Below, piece after piece: positions 35,070-42,827 of a stretch of 64,000 nt of DNA (positions are counted from its first letter, which is position 1; each line of letters begins with the position of its first letter). Made by a program: the position numbers and the translations under genes. The notes under the pieces are model-generated. The model saw nothing but the letters and a program-made list of their open reading frames with translations, ran no database searches and was not told where the DNA came from. Origin of the DNA: Lacunisphaera limnophila (GTDB taxonomy: Bacteria; Verrucomicrobiota; Verrucomicrobiia; Opitutales; Opitutaceae); assembly GCF_001746835.1 (NCBI RefSeq), contig NZ_CP016094.1:3797501-3861500 (forward strand), given 5' to 3'.

Positions 35070-36318
35070 CCGCCGCCAGTTCATCGCCCAGGGCGCGCGC
35101 CTCACCGGCGCCGCCGCCCTCTGGGCTGCCCTCGGCCACCGCAGCTGGGCCGCCACCACCGGCTCGGCCTCCGATGCCCCGGAGACGCCGGACATCAATT
35201 TCGGCATGATCGCCCTGACCGACTGCTCGCCCATCGTCATCGCGCACGAGAAGGGCTTCTTCAAGAAATACGGCATCAACTCCACCGTCACGAAGGGCGC
35301 CAACTGGGCCGCCATCCGCGACAACCTCTCCACCGGCTCCATCCAAGCCACCCACATGCTCATCGGCATGCCGCTCGCCTCCACCATGGGCCTGGCCGGC
35401 TCCCCCAAGAAACCGATGGTCATCCCGTGGATCCTGAACCGCAACGGCCAGGCCATCACCCTCAAGGCCGACTGGAAGGGCAAGGTCGGCGCCGATCCGA
35501 AGGCCCTCAAGCCTTTTGTCGACCAAGCCAACAAGCTCGGTGAACCCCTCACCTTTGCCCAGACCTTCCCGCCCGGCACCCACGCCATGTGGATGCGCTA
35601 CTACCTCGCCGCCGGCGGCATCAACCCCGACAAAGACGTCACCCTCATCACCGTCCCGCCCCCGCAGATGGTCGCCAACATGAAGATCGGCAAAATGGAC
35701 GGCTACTGCGTCGGGGAACCTTGGAATGCCCGCGCCATCGCTGACGGCATCGGCTTCACCTCCGTCACCACCCAGGACATCTGGAAGGATCATCCCGAGA
35801 AGGTCTGCGCCTTCACCGAGGAGTTCGCCGAGAAGAATCCCAAGACCGTCAAGGCTGTCCTCAAGGCCCTGCATGAGGCCAGCGTCTGGCTCGACGTCAT
35901 GGAAAACCGCGCGGAACAGTGCGAGATCGTCTCCAAGGCCACCTACATCAACTGCAAGAAGGAAGTCATTCTGGGCCGCCTCCTGGGCGAACTCGACTAC
36001 GGCGACGGCCGCGTGGTGAAAGACGAACTCTACATGCACTACAGCAAGCGGAACTGCAATTACCCGCAGGCCAAGCACGCCAAGTGGTTCCTCTCCCAAT
36101 ACCGCCGCTGGGGCATGGTCACCGGCACGCCGGACTACGAGGGGGTCGCCAAGCGCGTCATGCGCGCCGATCTCTATGTGGAAGCGATGAAGGAGATCGG
36201 CTACGCCCACGGCGGCGCCGACGCCTCCCCCGAGACCCTCTTCGACGGTCTCACCTTCGATCCCGCCAACCCTGAGGCCTACGCCACCGGCGCCGCGGTC
36301 AAGAATCTCAAGGGCTGA
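35020..36318 (+). CDS. nrtA: Nitrate ABC transporter substrate-binding protein NrtA (Tat-exported)
   Basis: 432 aa. A twin-arginine signal (LNRRQFIAQGARLTGAAALWAALG, about 16-39) sends it to the periplasm. The mature domain has INFGMIALTDCSPIVIAHEKGFFKKYGI, TKGANWAAIRDNLSTGSIQATHML and KIGKMDGYCVGEPWN, matching NrtA/CmpA. It binds nitrate or nitrite for the NrtB-ATPase complex encoded next. The start lies inside the preceding paralogue, which suggests duplication with division of labour between sensing and transport. Confidence 0.9.
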   Translation: MPTSNSNYPTGHLSPLNRRQFIAQGARLTGAAALWAALGHRSWAATTGSASDAPETPDINFGMIALTDCSPIVIAHEKGFFKKYGINSTVTKGANWAAIRDNLSTGSIQATHMLIGMPLASTMGLAGSPKKPMVIPWILNRNGQAITLKADWKGKVGADPKALKPFVDQANKLGEPLTFAQTFPPGTHAMWMRYYLAAGGINPDKDVTLITVPPPQMVANMKIGKMDGYCVGEPWNARAIADGIGFTSVTTQDIWKDHPEKVCAFTEEFAEKNPKTVKAVLKALHEASVWLDVMENRAEQCEIVSKATYINCKKEVILGRLLGELDYGDGRVVKDELYMHYSKRNCNYPQAKHAKWFLSQYRRWGMVTGTPDYEGVAKRVMRADLYVEAMKEIGYAHGGADASPETLFDGLTFDPANPEAYATGAAVKNLKG

Positions 36319-36326
36319 CCTTCGTC

Positions 36327-36584
36327 ATGAGCACCACCACGAGCCCGCGCCTGCCCTACTGGCAGGCCTGCCGCCAGCCGGCGGTCTGGGCCCGGGCCAC
36401 CAAGCTCGGGCTCGTGGTCGGTCTCATCCAGGTCTCCCTCAACCAGGGCGACTACTGGCTCAGCGGCCAGGTCACCCCGCTCATCGTCATCAAATCCATC
36501 CTCTCCCCGCTTCTGTCCTTCGGCATCGCCTTCGCCTCCGCCGTCGCGACTCAGGCCGAGCATCTCTCCCGCTCCTCCTCATGA
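36327..36584 (+). CDS. Small membrane protein, NrtS-like nitrate/nitrite transporter
   Basis: 85 aa with two hydrophobic helices: TKLGLVVGLIQVSLNQGDYWLSG and VIKSILSPLLSFGIAFASAVA. The LNQGD between the helices and the short length match the NrtS family of small nitrate/nitrite transporters known from cyanobacteria. It begins 8 nt after nrtA and overlaps nrtB in an ATGA, so it is in the transport operon. It could act alone as an oligomeric carrier or as an accessory to the ABC system. Confidence 0.65.
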   Translation: MSTTTSPRLPYWQACRQPAVWARATKLGLVVGLIQVSLNQGDYWLSGQVTPLIVIKSILSPLLSFGIAFASAVATQAEHLSRSSS

Positions 36585-37366
36585 AATCCTTTAAATTCGA
36601 CTGGCTCGTCCTCCCGCTCGTCGGCTTCGCCGCCGTCCTCGCGCTGTGGTCAATCTCCAGCAAGACGTGGGCGACCAACCTCCCGTCCCCTTCGCAAACT
36701 TGGCTCGCCAGCCGGGACTACGTGCTCGAGCCCTTCGCCAAGCGCGGCGAGATGGACCAGGGCATCCTGCGCTTCACCTGGTACTCGCTGATCCTGGTCG
36801 CGCAGGGTTACGGCATCGCCCTCGTCATCGGCACCCCGCTCGGCTTCTGCCTCGGGCTCTCGAAGACCTTCACGAAGATCATGGATCCCATCATCCAGAT
36901 CCTGCGTCCGGTCTCGCCCCTCGCCTGGCTGCCGCTCGGCCTTGTGCTCTTCATGAACACGGGCAAGGAGGCCGGCACCTACGGCGCCCTCTTCACCATC
37001 GCCCTCTGCGCCATGTGGCCGACGGTGCTCAACACCGCCGTCGGCGTCCGCGCCGTGCCCCAGGATTTCCTCAACGTCGGCAAGGTCCTCAAGCTCTCCC
37101 GCTGGAAGACCCTCACCAAGATTCTCATCCCGGCCACCCTACCCTACATGTTCACCGGCTTCCGCCTTTCGCTCGGCATCGCCTGGCTCGCCATCGTCGC
37201 CGCCGAGATGCTCACCGGCCGCCCCGGCGCCGGCGGCTTCCTCTGGCAGGAATACAACGCGCTCATCTACGAGCACATCATCCTCTCGATCATCACCATC
37301 GGCCTCGTCGGCTTCGTCCTCGACCGCCTCATGGGTCTCCTCGAACGGCGCTTCAAGAGCGTTTGA
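36581..37366 (+). CDS. nrtB: Nitrate ABC transporter permease NrtB
   Basis: 261 aa with about six hydrophobic segments. The EAA loop is FLNVGKVLKLSRWKTLTKILIPATLPYMFTGFRLSLGIAWL, and RPVSPLAWLPLGLVLFMNTGKEAG is characteristic of NrtB/SsuC permeases. Inner-membrane channel for nitrate. It overlaps the small NrtS-like gene by 4 nt. Confidence 0.92.
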   Translation: MKSFKFDWLVLPLVGFAAVLALWSISSKTWATNLPSPSQTWLASRDYVLEPFAKRGEMDQGILRFTWYSLILVAQGYGIALVIGTPLGFCLGLSKTFTKIMDPIIQILRPVSPLAWLPLGLVLFMNTGKEAGTYGALFTIALCAMWPTVLNTAVGVRAVPQDFLNVGKVLKLSRWKTLTKILIPATLPYMFTGFRLSLGIAWLAIVAAEMLTGRPGAGGFLWQEYNALIYEHIILSIITIGLVGFVLDRLMGLLERRFKSV

Positions 37367-37411
37367 TTCACGTCAAGGCCGTCGCGTCGCGACTTCCCTC
37401 CTCTTCCCCTC

Positions 37412-38311
37412 ATGGCTTTCCTCGAACTCACCAACGTCTGCAAGGCCTTCGGCGGCCCGCCGGTGCTCAGCAACGTCAACCTCACCCTCGAGCGCGGTGA
37501 GTTTGTCGCCATCGTCGGCTACTCCGGCTCCGGCAAGACCACCCTGATCTCCCTCATCGCCGGCCTCACCCGCCCCGACACCGGCACGGTGAAACTCAAC
37601 GACCTCGAGATCACCGCGCCCGGCCCCGACCGCGGCATCGTGTTCCAGAACTACTCGCTGCTGCCCTGGCTCACCGTCACGGAGAACATCGCCCTCGCGG
37701 TCGACCAGGTCTTCCCCAACCACGCCGCGGAAAAGCGGCGGCATATCATCGCCACCGCCATCGCCACCGTCAACCTGACCCCCGCCCGCGACAAGTTCCC
37801 GCGCGAACTCTCCGGCGGCATGCGCCAGCGCGTGTCCGTGGCCCGCGCCCTCGCCATGGATCCGCAGATCCTCCTGCTCGACGAGCCGCTCTCCGCCCTT
37901 GACGCCCTCACCCGCGCCACCCTGCAGGACGAGTTCGAGCGCATCTGGGCGAAGGACAAGAAAACCGTCGTCCTCATCACCAACGACGTGGACGAGGCCC
38001 TCCTCCTCGCCGACCGCATCATCCCGCTCACGCCCGGTCCTGGCGCCACCCTCGGGCCTTCGTTCCCGGTCTCGCTCGACCGACCGCGCGACCGCAAGGC
38101 CCTGAACCACGACCCGGAATTCAAGCGCCTCCGCGCCCTCATCACCAACGAGCTCCTCGGCTACAACGAGCGCCGCAAGGCCACCGTGAAGCAGAAGCTC
38201 ATCCTGCCTGACATCCTGCCCGAGAATCTCGACCTCCCCCGCGTCACCCGCCGCCCCCTCCGCCTGAGCGAGATCAAGGAAGAGACTATCGCTGTGGCCA
38301 GTAGCCAGTAG
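37412..38311 (+). CDS. Nitrate ABC transporter ATPase 1 (NrtD/NasD-like)
   Basis: 299 aa. Walker A GYSGSGKT at 36-43, Q-loop [13 protein letters not shown], signature [15 protein letters not shown], Walker [13 protein letters not shown]. In the switch position it reads [14 protein letters not shown], with Asn where the catalytic His (usually THD) is expected, so this subunit may hydrolyse ATP poorly. It carries a C-terminal extension of about 60 residues. The stop codon TAG falls inside a GTAGC-type repeat, so the last residues (AVASSQ) come from the repeat. Confidence 0.88.
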   Translation: MAFLELTNVCKAFGGPPVLSNVNLTLERGEFVAIVGYSGSGKTTLISLIAGLTRPDTGTVKLNDLEITAPGPDRGIVFQNYSLLPWLTVTENIALAVDQVFPNHAAEKRRHIIATAIATVNLTPARDKFPRELSGGMRQRVSVARALAMDPQILLLDEPLSALDALTRATLQDEFERIWAKDKKTVVLITNDVDEALLLADRIIPLTPGPGATLGPSFPVSLDRPRDRKALNHDPEFKRLRALITNELLGYNERRKATVKQKLILPDILPENLDLPRVTRRPLRLSEIKEETIAVASSQ

Positions 38312-38373
38312 CGAGTAGCGAGCATCCCAATAGCTACCGCCTACTCACTACCCGCTACTCACTCCTCGCTACT
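38300..38373. repeat. Inverted AGTAGCGAGTAGCGAG repeat between the two ATPase genes
   Basis: AGTAGCCAGTAGCGAGTAGC on the left faces CTACTCACTACCCGCTACTC...CTCGCTACT on the right, forming a large imperfect hairpin. It starts inside the 3' end of ATPase 1 and ends just before ATPase 2, and it fills the whole spacer. Confidence 0.75.
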
Positions 38374-38379
38374 ATCAAA

Positions 38380-39255
38380 ATGTCCTCCTTCCTCGAAATC
38401 TCCCAGCTCGGCAAAGTCTACCCCACGCCCAAGGGTCCCGCCGTCATCGTCGAGAACTTCGACCTCCGGATCCGCAAGGGCGAGTTCATCACCCTTATCG
38501 GCCACTCCGGCTGCGGCAAGTCCACCGTGCTCTCCATGGTGGCCGGCCTGACCGATGTCACCCAGGGCGGTATCGTGCTCGCCGGCAAGGAGGTCACCGG
38601 CGCCGGCCCCGACCGCGGCGTGGTCTTCCAAGCGCCCTGCCTCCTGCCCTGGCTCACCGCCTTTGAGAATGTCCTGCTCGGCGTGGACCAGGTCTATTAC
38701 ACCGCCGACGTCGCGGAACGCCGCCAGATCGTCGAGTATTACCTCACCGTCGTCGGCCTCGGCGACGCCATGCACCAGAAGCCGTCCGAGCTCTCCCAAG
38801 GCATGCGCCAGCGCTGCGGCATCGCCCGCGCCTTCGCCCTCTCCCCCAAGATGCTCCTCCTCGACGAGCCCTTCGGCATGCTCGACTCGCTCACCCGCGT
38901 CGAGCTCCAGCAGGTCCTCATCGACCTCTGGCAGAAGGACCAGAAGACCGCCCTCATGGTCACCCACGACGTGGATGAGGCCCTCTTCCTTTCCGACCGG
39001 ATCGTCATGATGACCAGCGGCCCCGCCGCCACCGTTGGCGAGATCCTCGAGATCAAGTTTCCCCGCCCGCGCTCCCGCAAGCAGCTGCTCGAGGATCCCG
39101 AATATTACCGCCTCCGCGAGGAGCTCATCGGTTTTCTCAACGAGCGCTCCCACCACCGCCCCGCCCGACCCGCGCCGACCCCATCCGGTCCGCCGCCGCA
39201 ACGGGGCAACGCCTCCGCCTTTTCGCGTCTGATGACCGCGTTCACCACCGCCTGA
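38380..39255 (+). CDS. Nitrate ABC transporter ATPase 2 (NrtD-like)
   Basis: 291 aa. Walker [10 protein letters not shown]-loop [18 protein letters not shown], signature [16 protein letters not shown] (Gln for Gly in LSGG), Walker [13 protein letters not shown], and an intact switch [15 protein letters not shown]. Paired with ATPase 1 it would give a heterodimer in which the two sites differ. About 35 C-terminal residues are proline/alanine-rich. Confidence 0.9.
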   Translation: MSSFLEISQLGKVYPTPKGPAVIVENFDLRIRKGEFITLIGHSGCGKSTVLSMVAGLTDVTQGGIVLAGKEVTGAGPDRGVVFQAPCLLPWLTAFENVLLGVDQVYYTADVAERRQIVEYYLTVVGLGDAMHQKPSELSQGMRQRCGIARAFALSPKMLLLDEPFGMLDSLTRVELQQVLIDLWQKDQKTALMVTHDVDEALFLSDRIVMMTSGPAATVGEILEIKFPRPRSRKQLLEDPEYYRLREELIGFLNERSHHRPARPAPTPSGPPPQRGNASAFSRLMTAFTTA

Positions 39256-39283
39256 TATCGCTCCTCCCAACGACCACTGCACC

Positions 39284-40804
39284 ATGAACTCCCTCACTCG
39301 AATCGCCGCGCTCCTCGCGCTCACTTGTACCGTCCTCCCGGCGGTCCACGCCCAATACACGCCGCCGCCACCGGCCCGGCCTTTCCCGGGCTTCGCCAAT
39401 GAACGCCTCCGCGCCGACAATGTCTACGCCAGCGCCTGGGACCTCGGCGTCAACGTCCGCTACCGCTACGAGGCCAAGGCCGGCGCCGGCTTCACCGACG
39501 CGGGTTCCAACTGGGATTTCTCCGAGCGCCCGCAGGATGACAACGACAACGCCTACCACCTCACCCGCGTGATGCCGCGCGTCGGCTACACCGCCAAGCT
39601 CTGGAACTTCCTCGTCGAGGGCCGATCCAGCTACTCGCTCGCCGACGAGCGCTACGCCCCGGCCGCCGCCGGCCAGGGCCTTGCCGAGCGTGACGGCCCG
39701 ATCGACCTCCACCAGGCCTTCCTCTTCCTCGGCAACCACAAGGAGTTTCCGGTCTCCCTCAAGCTCGGACGCCAGGAACTCGTCTACGGCGACCAGCGCC
39801 TCCTCGGCCACCTGCGCTGGAACAACAACGCCCGCACCTTCGACGCCATCAAGGCCCGTTGGCAAAACAGGTTTTTTGGCGTGGACGCCTTCACCGGCGG
39901 CCTCGTCTACAACAACCACCTCAACTTCAACCGGTCCAATTCCAAGGACGTGTTCTCCGGCCTCTACTTCAACTTCCCCACGCTCGCCAAGAACGAGATC
40001 GTCGAGGCCTACGTCTTCAACCGTACGGTCGACCGCAGCATCGCCCGCGACAACTGGGCCGGCATCTCCGCCCCCTTCCGCTTCCCCGGCGCGCAGGACC
40101 TCTCCACCGCCGGCCTGCGCATCCGCTCCAAGCCGCTCGCCTACAATGCCTGGGATTACGGCGTCGAGCTGATGCACCAGTTCGGCGACCGCACCACCGT
40201 CGCGCCCGCCGCCACCGTGGCCGCCGCCCTCGCCGCCCCGCGCCTCGATCAGGACGCCTGGGCCCTCGTGCTGCAGGGCGGCTACACTTGGACCGAACAC
40301 TCGTGGCAGCCCCGCTTCGGCCTGCTCTACAGCTTCGCCTCGGGCGACAAGAACGCCGCCGACGGCACCAGCCAGACTTTCCAAAATCTCTTCGCCACCA
40401 CCCATCTGCATTACGGCTACATGGACCTGAACAGCCTGCAGAACCTCCACGATGTGCGCCTCGTGCTCTCGGCCAAGCCCCGCAGCAACATCAGCCTCGC
40501 CGCCGAGGTGCACTTCCAGTTCCTCGATGAGACGACCGACTTCTGGTACAACGTCGCCGGCGTGCCCCGCAACTTCACCGGCGCCGCCGTCGGCAGCGGC
40601 CGCGGCTACCGCATCAACCCGGCCTACGATAGCACCCTCGGCACCGAGGTCGACCTCGTCGCCGCCTGGACCTTCCGCCCCTACGCCCAGATCGAGGCCT
40701 CCGTCGCCCGCTACTTCCGCGGCGACTACATCAAGCAATCCCTCGCCACCGTCGGCTCGAAGGACGCCACCTACTTCTACCTCCAACTGACCCTGAATCT
40801 GTAA
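39284..40804 (+). CDS. Outer-membrane porin of the alginate-export type, nitrate locus
   Basis: 506 aa. Signal peptide 1-23 (LLALTCTVLPAVHA), then a beta-barrel with alternating pattern strands such as WDLGVNVRYRYEAKAGAGF, VSLKLGRQELVYGDQRLLGHLRWNNNARTFDAIKARW, and a C-terminal strand ending in aromatic/leucine ATYFYLQLTLNL. Residues GRQELVYGDQRLLG are the signature of the alginate_exp family. In this context it probably lets nitrate cross the outer membrane. It is followed by a good terminator, so it ends the transport transcript. Confidence 0.85.
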   Translation: MNSLTRIAALLALTCTVLPAVHAQYTPPPPARPFPGFANERLRADNVYASAWDLGVNVRYRYEAKAGAGFTDAGSNWDFSERPQDDNDNAYHLTRVMPRVGYTAKLWNFLVEGRSSYSLADERYAPAAAGQGLAERDGPIDLHQAFLFLGNHKEFPVSLKLGRQELVYGDQRLLGHLRWNNNARTFDAIKARWQNRFFGVDAFTGGLVYNNHLNFNRSNSKDVFSGLYFNFPTLAKNEIVEAYVFNRTVDRSIARDNWAGISAPFRFPGAQDLSTAGLRIRSKPLAYNAWDYGVELMHQFGDRTTVAPAATVAAALAAPRLDQDAWALVLQGGYTWTEHSWQPRFGLLYSFASGDKNAADGTSQTFQNLFATTHLHYGYMDLNSLQNLHDVRLVLSAKPRSNISLAAEVHFQFLDETTDFWYNVAGVPRNFTGAAVGSGRGYRINPAYDSTLGTEVDLVAAWTFRPYAQIEASVARYFRGDYIKQSLATVGSKDATYFYLQLTLNL

Positions 40805-40829
40805 AGCACGTCCCCTCGACCGCTTCCAA

Positions 40830-40858
40830 CGCCGCCCACCCCCATGGGCGGCGTTTTT
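40830..40858 (+). terminator. Intrinsic terminator after the porin gene
   Basis: CGCCGCCCA (40830-40838) pairs perfectly with TGGGCGGCG (40845-40853) and is followed by TTTTT. It separates the transport genes from the reductase genes, which therefore need their own promoter; the AT-rich stretch 40859-40915 is the likely place. Confidence 0.88.
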
Positions 40859-40951
40859 CATGTGAATGGAATTAATGACTAGCACGAATTATTTTGCTGC
40901 CACTAATACGCCAGCCGCCCGCCGCTGGCACCTGCCTTGCTAAACTCTGGC

Positions 40952-42790
40952 ATGGTTCCCTCCGCCCCGGTTCAGCCGCCCACCGGCCCCTTCTCCTCCG
41001 ACCAAAAGGAATACCTGCAGGGCTTCATGGCCGGCGTGCTCGCCAGCGGCCAGTACGCCTACGTCGGCGCCACCGCCAGCGGCCAGCTCACCGGCTCGCC
41101 CGCCGCCTCCGCCACCGGCAACCTTGCCGCTCCGCCTGCCCTGAGCGAAGTCGAAGGGGGCTTCGGCACCCCGTTCGCCGACCTCTCCAAACCCGAGCGC
41201 TGGAAACACGAGCAGAACGGCCTTGATGTCTGGGAAAAACTCGTCGCCCACGCTGCCGCCGACAAGTTCCCCGACGAACCCGACACCTTCCGTTTCAAGT
41301 TCCACGGCCTCTTCCACGTCGCGCCCGCCCAGGACAGCTTCATGATGCGCCTGCGCATCCCCGCCGGCGAGATAACCTCCCACCAACTCCGCGGCCTCGC
41401 CGGACTCGCCGACGAGATCGGCAACGGCGCCACCGACATCACGACCCGCGCCAACCTCCAGCTCCGCGAGCTGCCGCCGCGCTCGATCGTCCGCGCCCTC
41501 ACCCGTGTGCAGGAACTCGGCCTGACCTCCCGCGGCTCCGGCGCCGACAACATCCGCAATGTCACCGCCACGCCCACGAGCGGCTTCGACCGCGACGAGC
41601 TCATCGACGTCCGCCCCTACGCGCACGGCCTCCACCATTACATCCTCAATCACCGCGACCTCTACGGCCTCCCCCGCAAGTTCAACATCGCCTTCGACTC
41701 CGGCGGCGCCGTCTCGTCCGCCGTCGACACCAACGACATCGGCTTCTTCGCCGTCCGGGTAACCGAGAAATCTCTGTCCGACTGTAGGGCGGGGTCGCCG
41801 AACCCCGCCTTTCCGGGGATCGAACCCGGCATCTATTTTCGCTGCGAACTCGGCGGCATCACCGGCCACAAGGATTTCGCCCGGGACACCGGCCTCCTCC
41901 TCCGGCCCGCCGAGCTCGTCCCCGTCGCCGCCGCCATGGTCCGCGTCTTCCGCGAGCACGGCGACCGCACCGACCGCAAGAAGGCCCGCCTGAAATACCT
42001 CCTCGAGAAATGGGGCGGCTTCCCGCGCTTCCTCGAGGAAACGCAGAAGAAACTCGCCTTCCCCCTCCTCTTCGCGCCCCGCACCTGCGCCGAGCCCCGC
42101 CGCCCCGTCCTCAAGCACGGCCACCTCGGCGTCTACAAACAGACCCAGCCCGGCCTCAACTACGTCGGCCTCGGCGTCCCCGTCGGCCGCATGAACGCGC
42201 AGCAGATGCGCCGCCTGTCCGACCTCGCCGACCACTACGGCCAGGGCGAGCTCCGCCTCACCGTCTGGCAGAGCGTCATCATCCCCCACGTCCCTGACGC
42301 CTTCACCGCCACCCTCGTCCGCGCTGTCCACCGCCTGGGCTTCTTCACCGAGGCCCACGCCGCCGCCGGCTGCGTCATCGCCTGCACCGGCAGCAAGGGC
42401 TGCAAATACGCCGCCGCCGACACCAAGGGCCACGCCCGCGCCGTCATGGCCCACCTGCGGAAAAACGATCCCGCCCTCGACCAGCCCGTCAATATCCACC
42501 TCACCGGCTGCAACCACTCCTGCGCCCAGCACTACTGCGGCGACATCGGCGGCATCGCCACCAAGCTCGCCGACGGACGCGAAGGCTACCACGTCGTCCT
42601 CGGCGGCGGCATGGACCACGAGCAGGGCATCGCCCGCGAGATCTTCCGCGGCATCGCCGCCGACGAGCTCCCCGCCCTGACCGAGAAGGTCCTCGTCACC
42701 TACCGCACCCGCTGCACCCCCGGCGAATCCTTCGTTCAATGGACCCGCCGCCATAGCGTGAAGGAACTCCAGGAGATGCTCAGCTCCTGA
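40952..42790 (+). CDS. nirA: Assimilatory nitrite reductase NirA (siroheme, ferredoxin-type) with repeat insertions
   Basis: 612 aa. It reduces nitrite to ammonium with siroheme and a [4Fe-4S] cluster. The binding cysteines lie in IACTGSKGCKYAAADTKGHA and LTGCNHSCAQHYCGDIG (C-x5-C and C-x3-C). Two halves of the sulfite/nitrite reductase ferredoxin-like fold are seen (FHGLFHVAPAQDSFMMRLRIPAGEI; YVGLGVPVGRMNAQQMRRL). The N-terminus has PFSSDQKEYLQGFMAGV, a helix shared with the next gene. Two insertions come from DNA repeats: ALSEVEG (41137-41162) and CRAGSPNPA (41784-41809), both in frame. ATG 40952 is chosen over a TTG at 40937. Confidence 0.9.
   Translation: MVPSAPVQPPTGPFSSDQKEYLQGFMAGVLASGQYAYVGATASGQLTGSPAASATGNLAAPPALSEVEGGFGTPFADLSKPERWKHEQNGLDVWEKLVAHAAADKFPDEPDTFRFKFHGLFHVAPAQDSFMMRLRIPAGEITSHQLRGLAGLADEIGNGATDITTRANLQLRELPPRSIVRALTRVQELGLTSRGSGADNIRNVTATPTSGFDRDELIDVRPYAHGLHHYILNHRDLYGLPRKFNIAFDSGGAVSSAVDTNDIGFFAVRVTEKSLSDCRAGSPNPAFPGIEPGIYFRCELGGITGHKDFARDTGLLLRPAELVPVAAAMVRVFREHGDRTDRKKARLKYLLEKWGGFPRFLEETQKKLAFPLLFAPRTCAEPRRPVLKHGHLGVYKQTQPGLNYVGLGVPVGRMNAQQMRRLSDLADHYGQGELRLTVWQSVIIPHVPDAFTATLVRAVHRLGFFTEAHAAAGCVIACTGSKGCKYAAADTKGHARAVMAHLRKNDPALDQPVNIHLTGCNHSCAQHYCGDIGGIATKLADGREGYHVVLGGGMDHEQGIAREIFRGIAADELPALTEKVLVTYRTRCTPGESFVQWTRRHSVKELQEMLSS
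41137..41162 (+). repeat. CCCTGAGCGAAGTCGAAGGG-type repeat inside nirA
   Basis: CTGAGCGAAGTCGAAGG with CCCT/AGGG ends, a common genomic interspersed repeat, translated as LSEVEG. It lies in the N-terminal linker before the catalytic core. Confidence 0.65.
41784..41809 (+). repeat. REP element, family A, inside nirA
   Basis: A copy identical to the first arm of the 12547 pair, from GTAGGGCGGGGTCGCC to AACCCCGCC. It is read in the frame TGT-AGG-GCG, giving CRAGSPNPA, and so avoids the TAG stop that another frame would meet. Confidence 0.9.
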
Positions 42791-42827
42791 TCGTTCTTCT
42801 TCTCCTAATCATAATCGTTCTCCCGCA

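Noticed and set aside
41784-41809. Frameshift or pseudogene in nirA at the repeat
   Set aside because: The reading frame is continuous through the repeat and all downstream catalytic cysteines are in frame.
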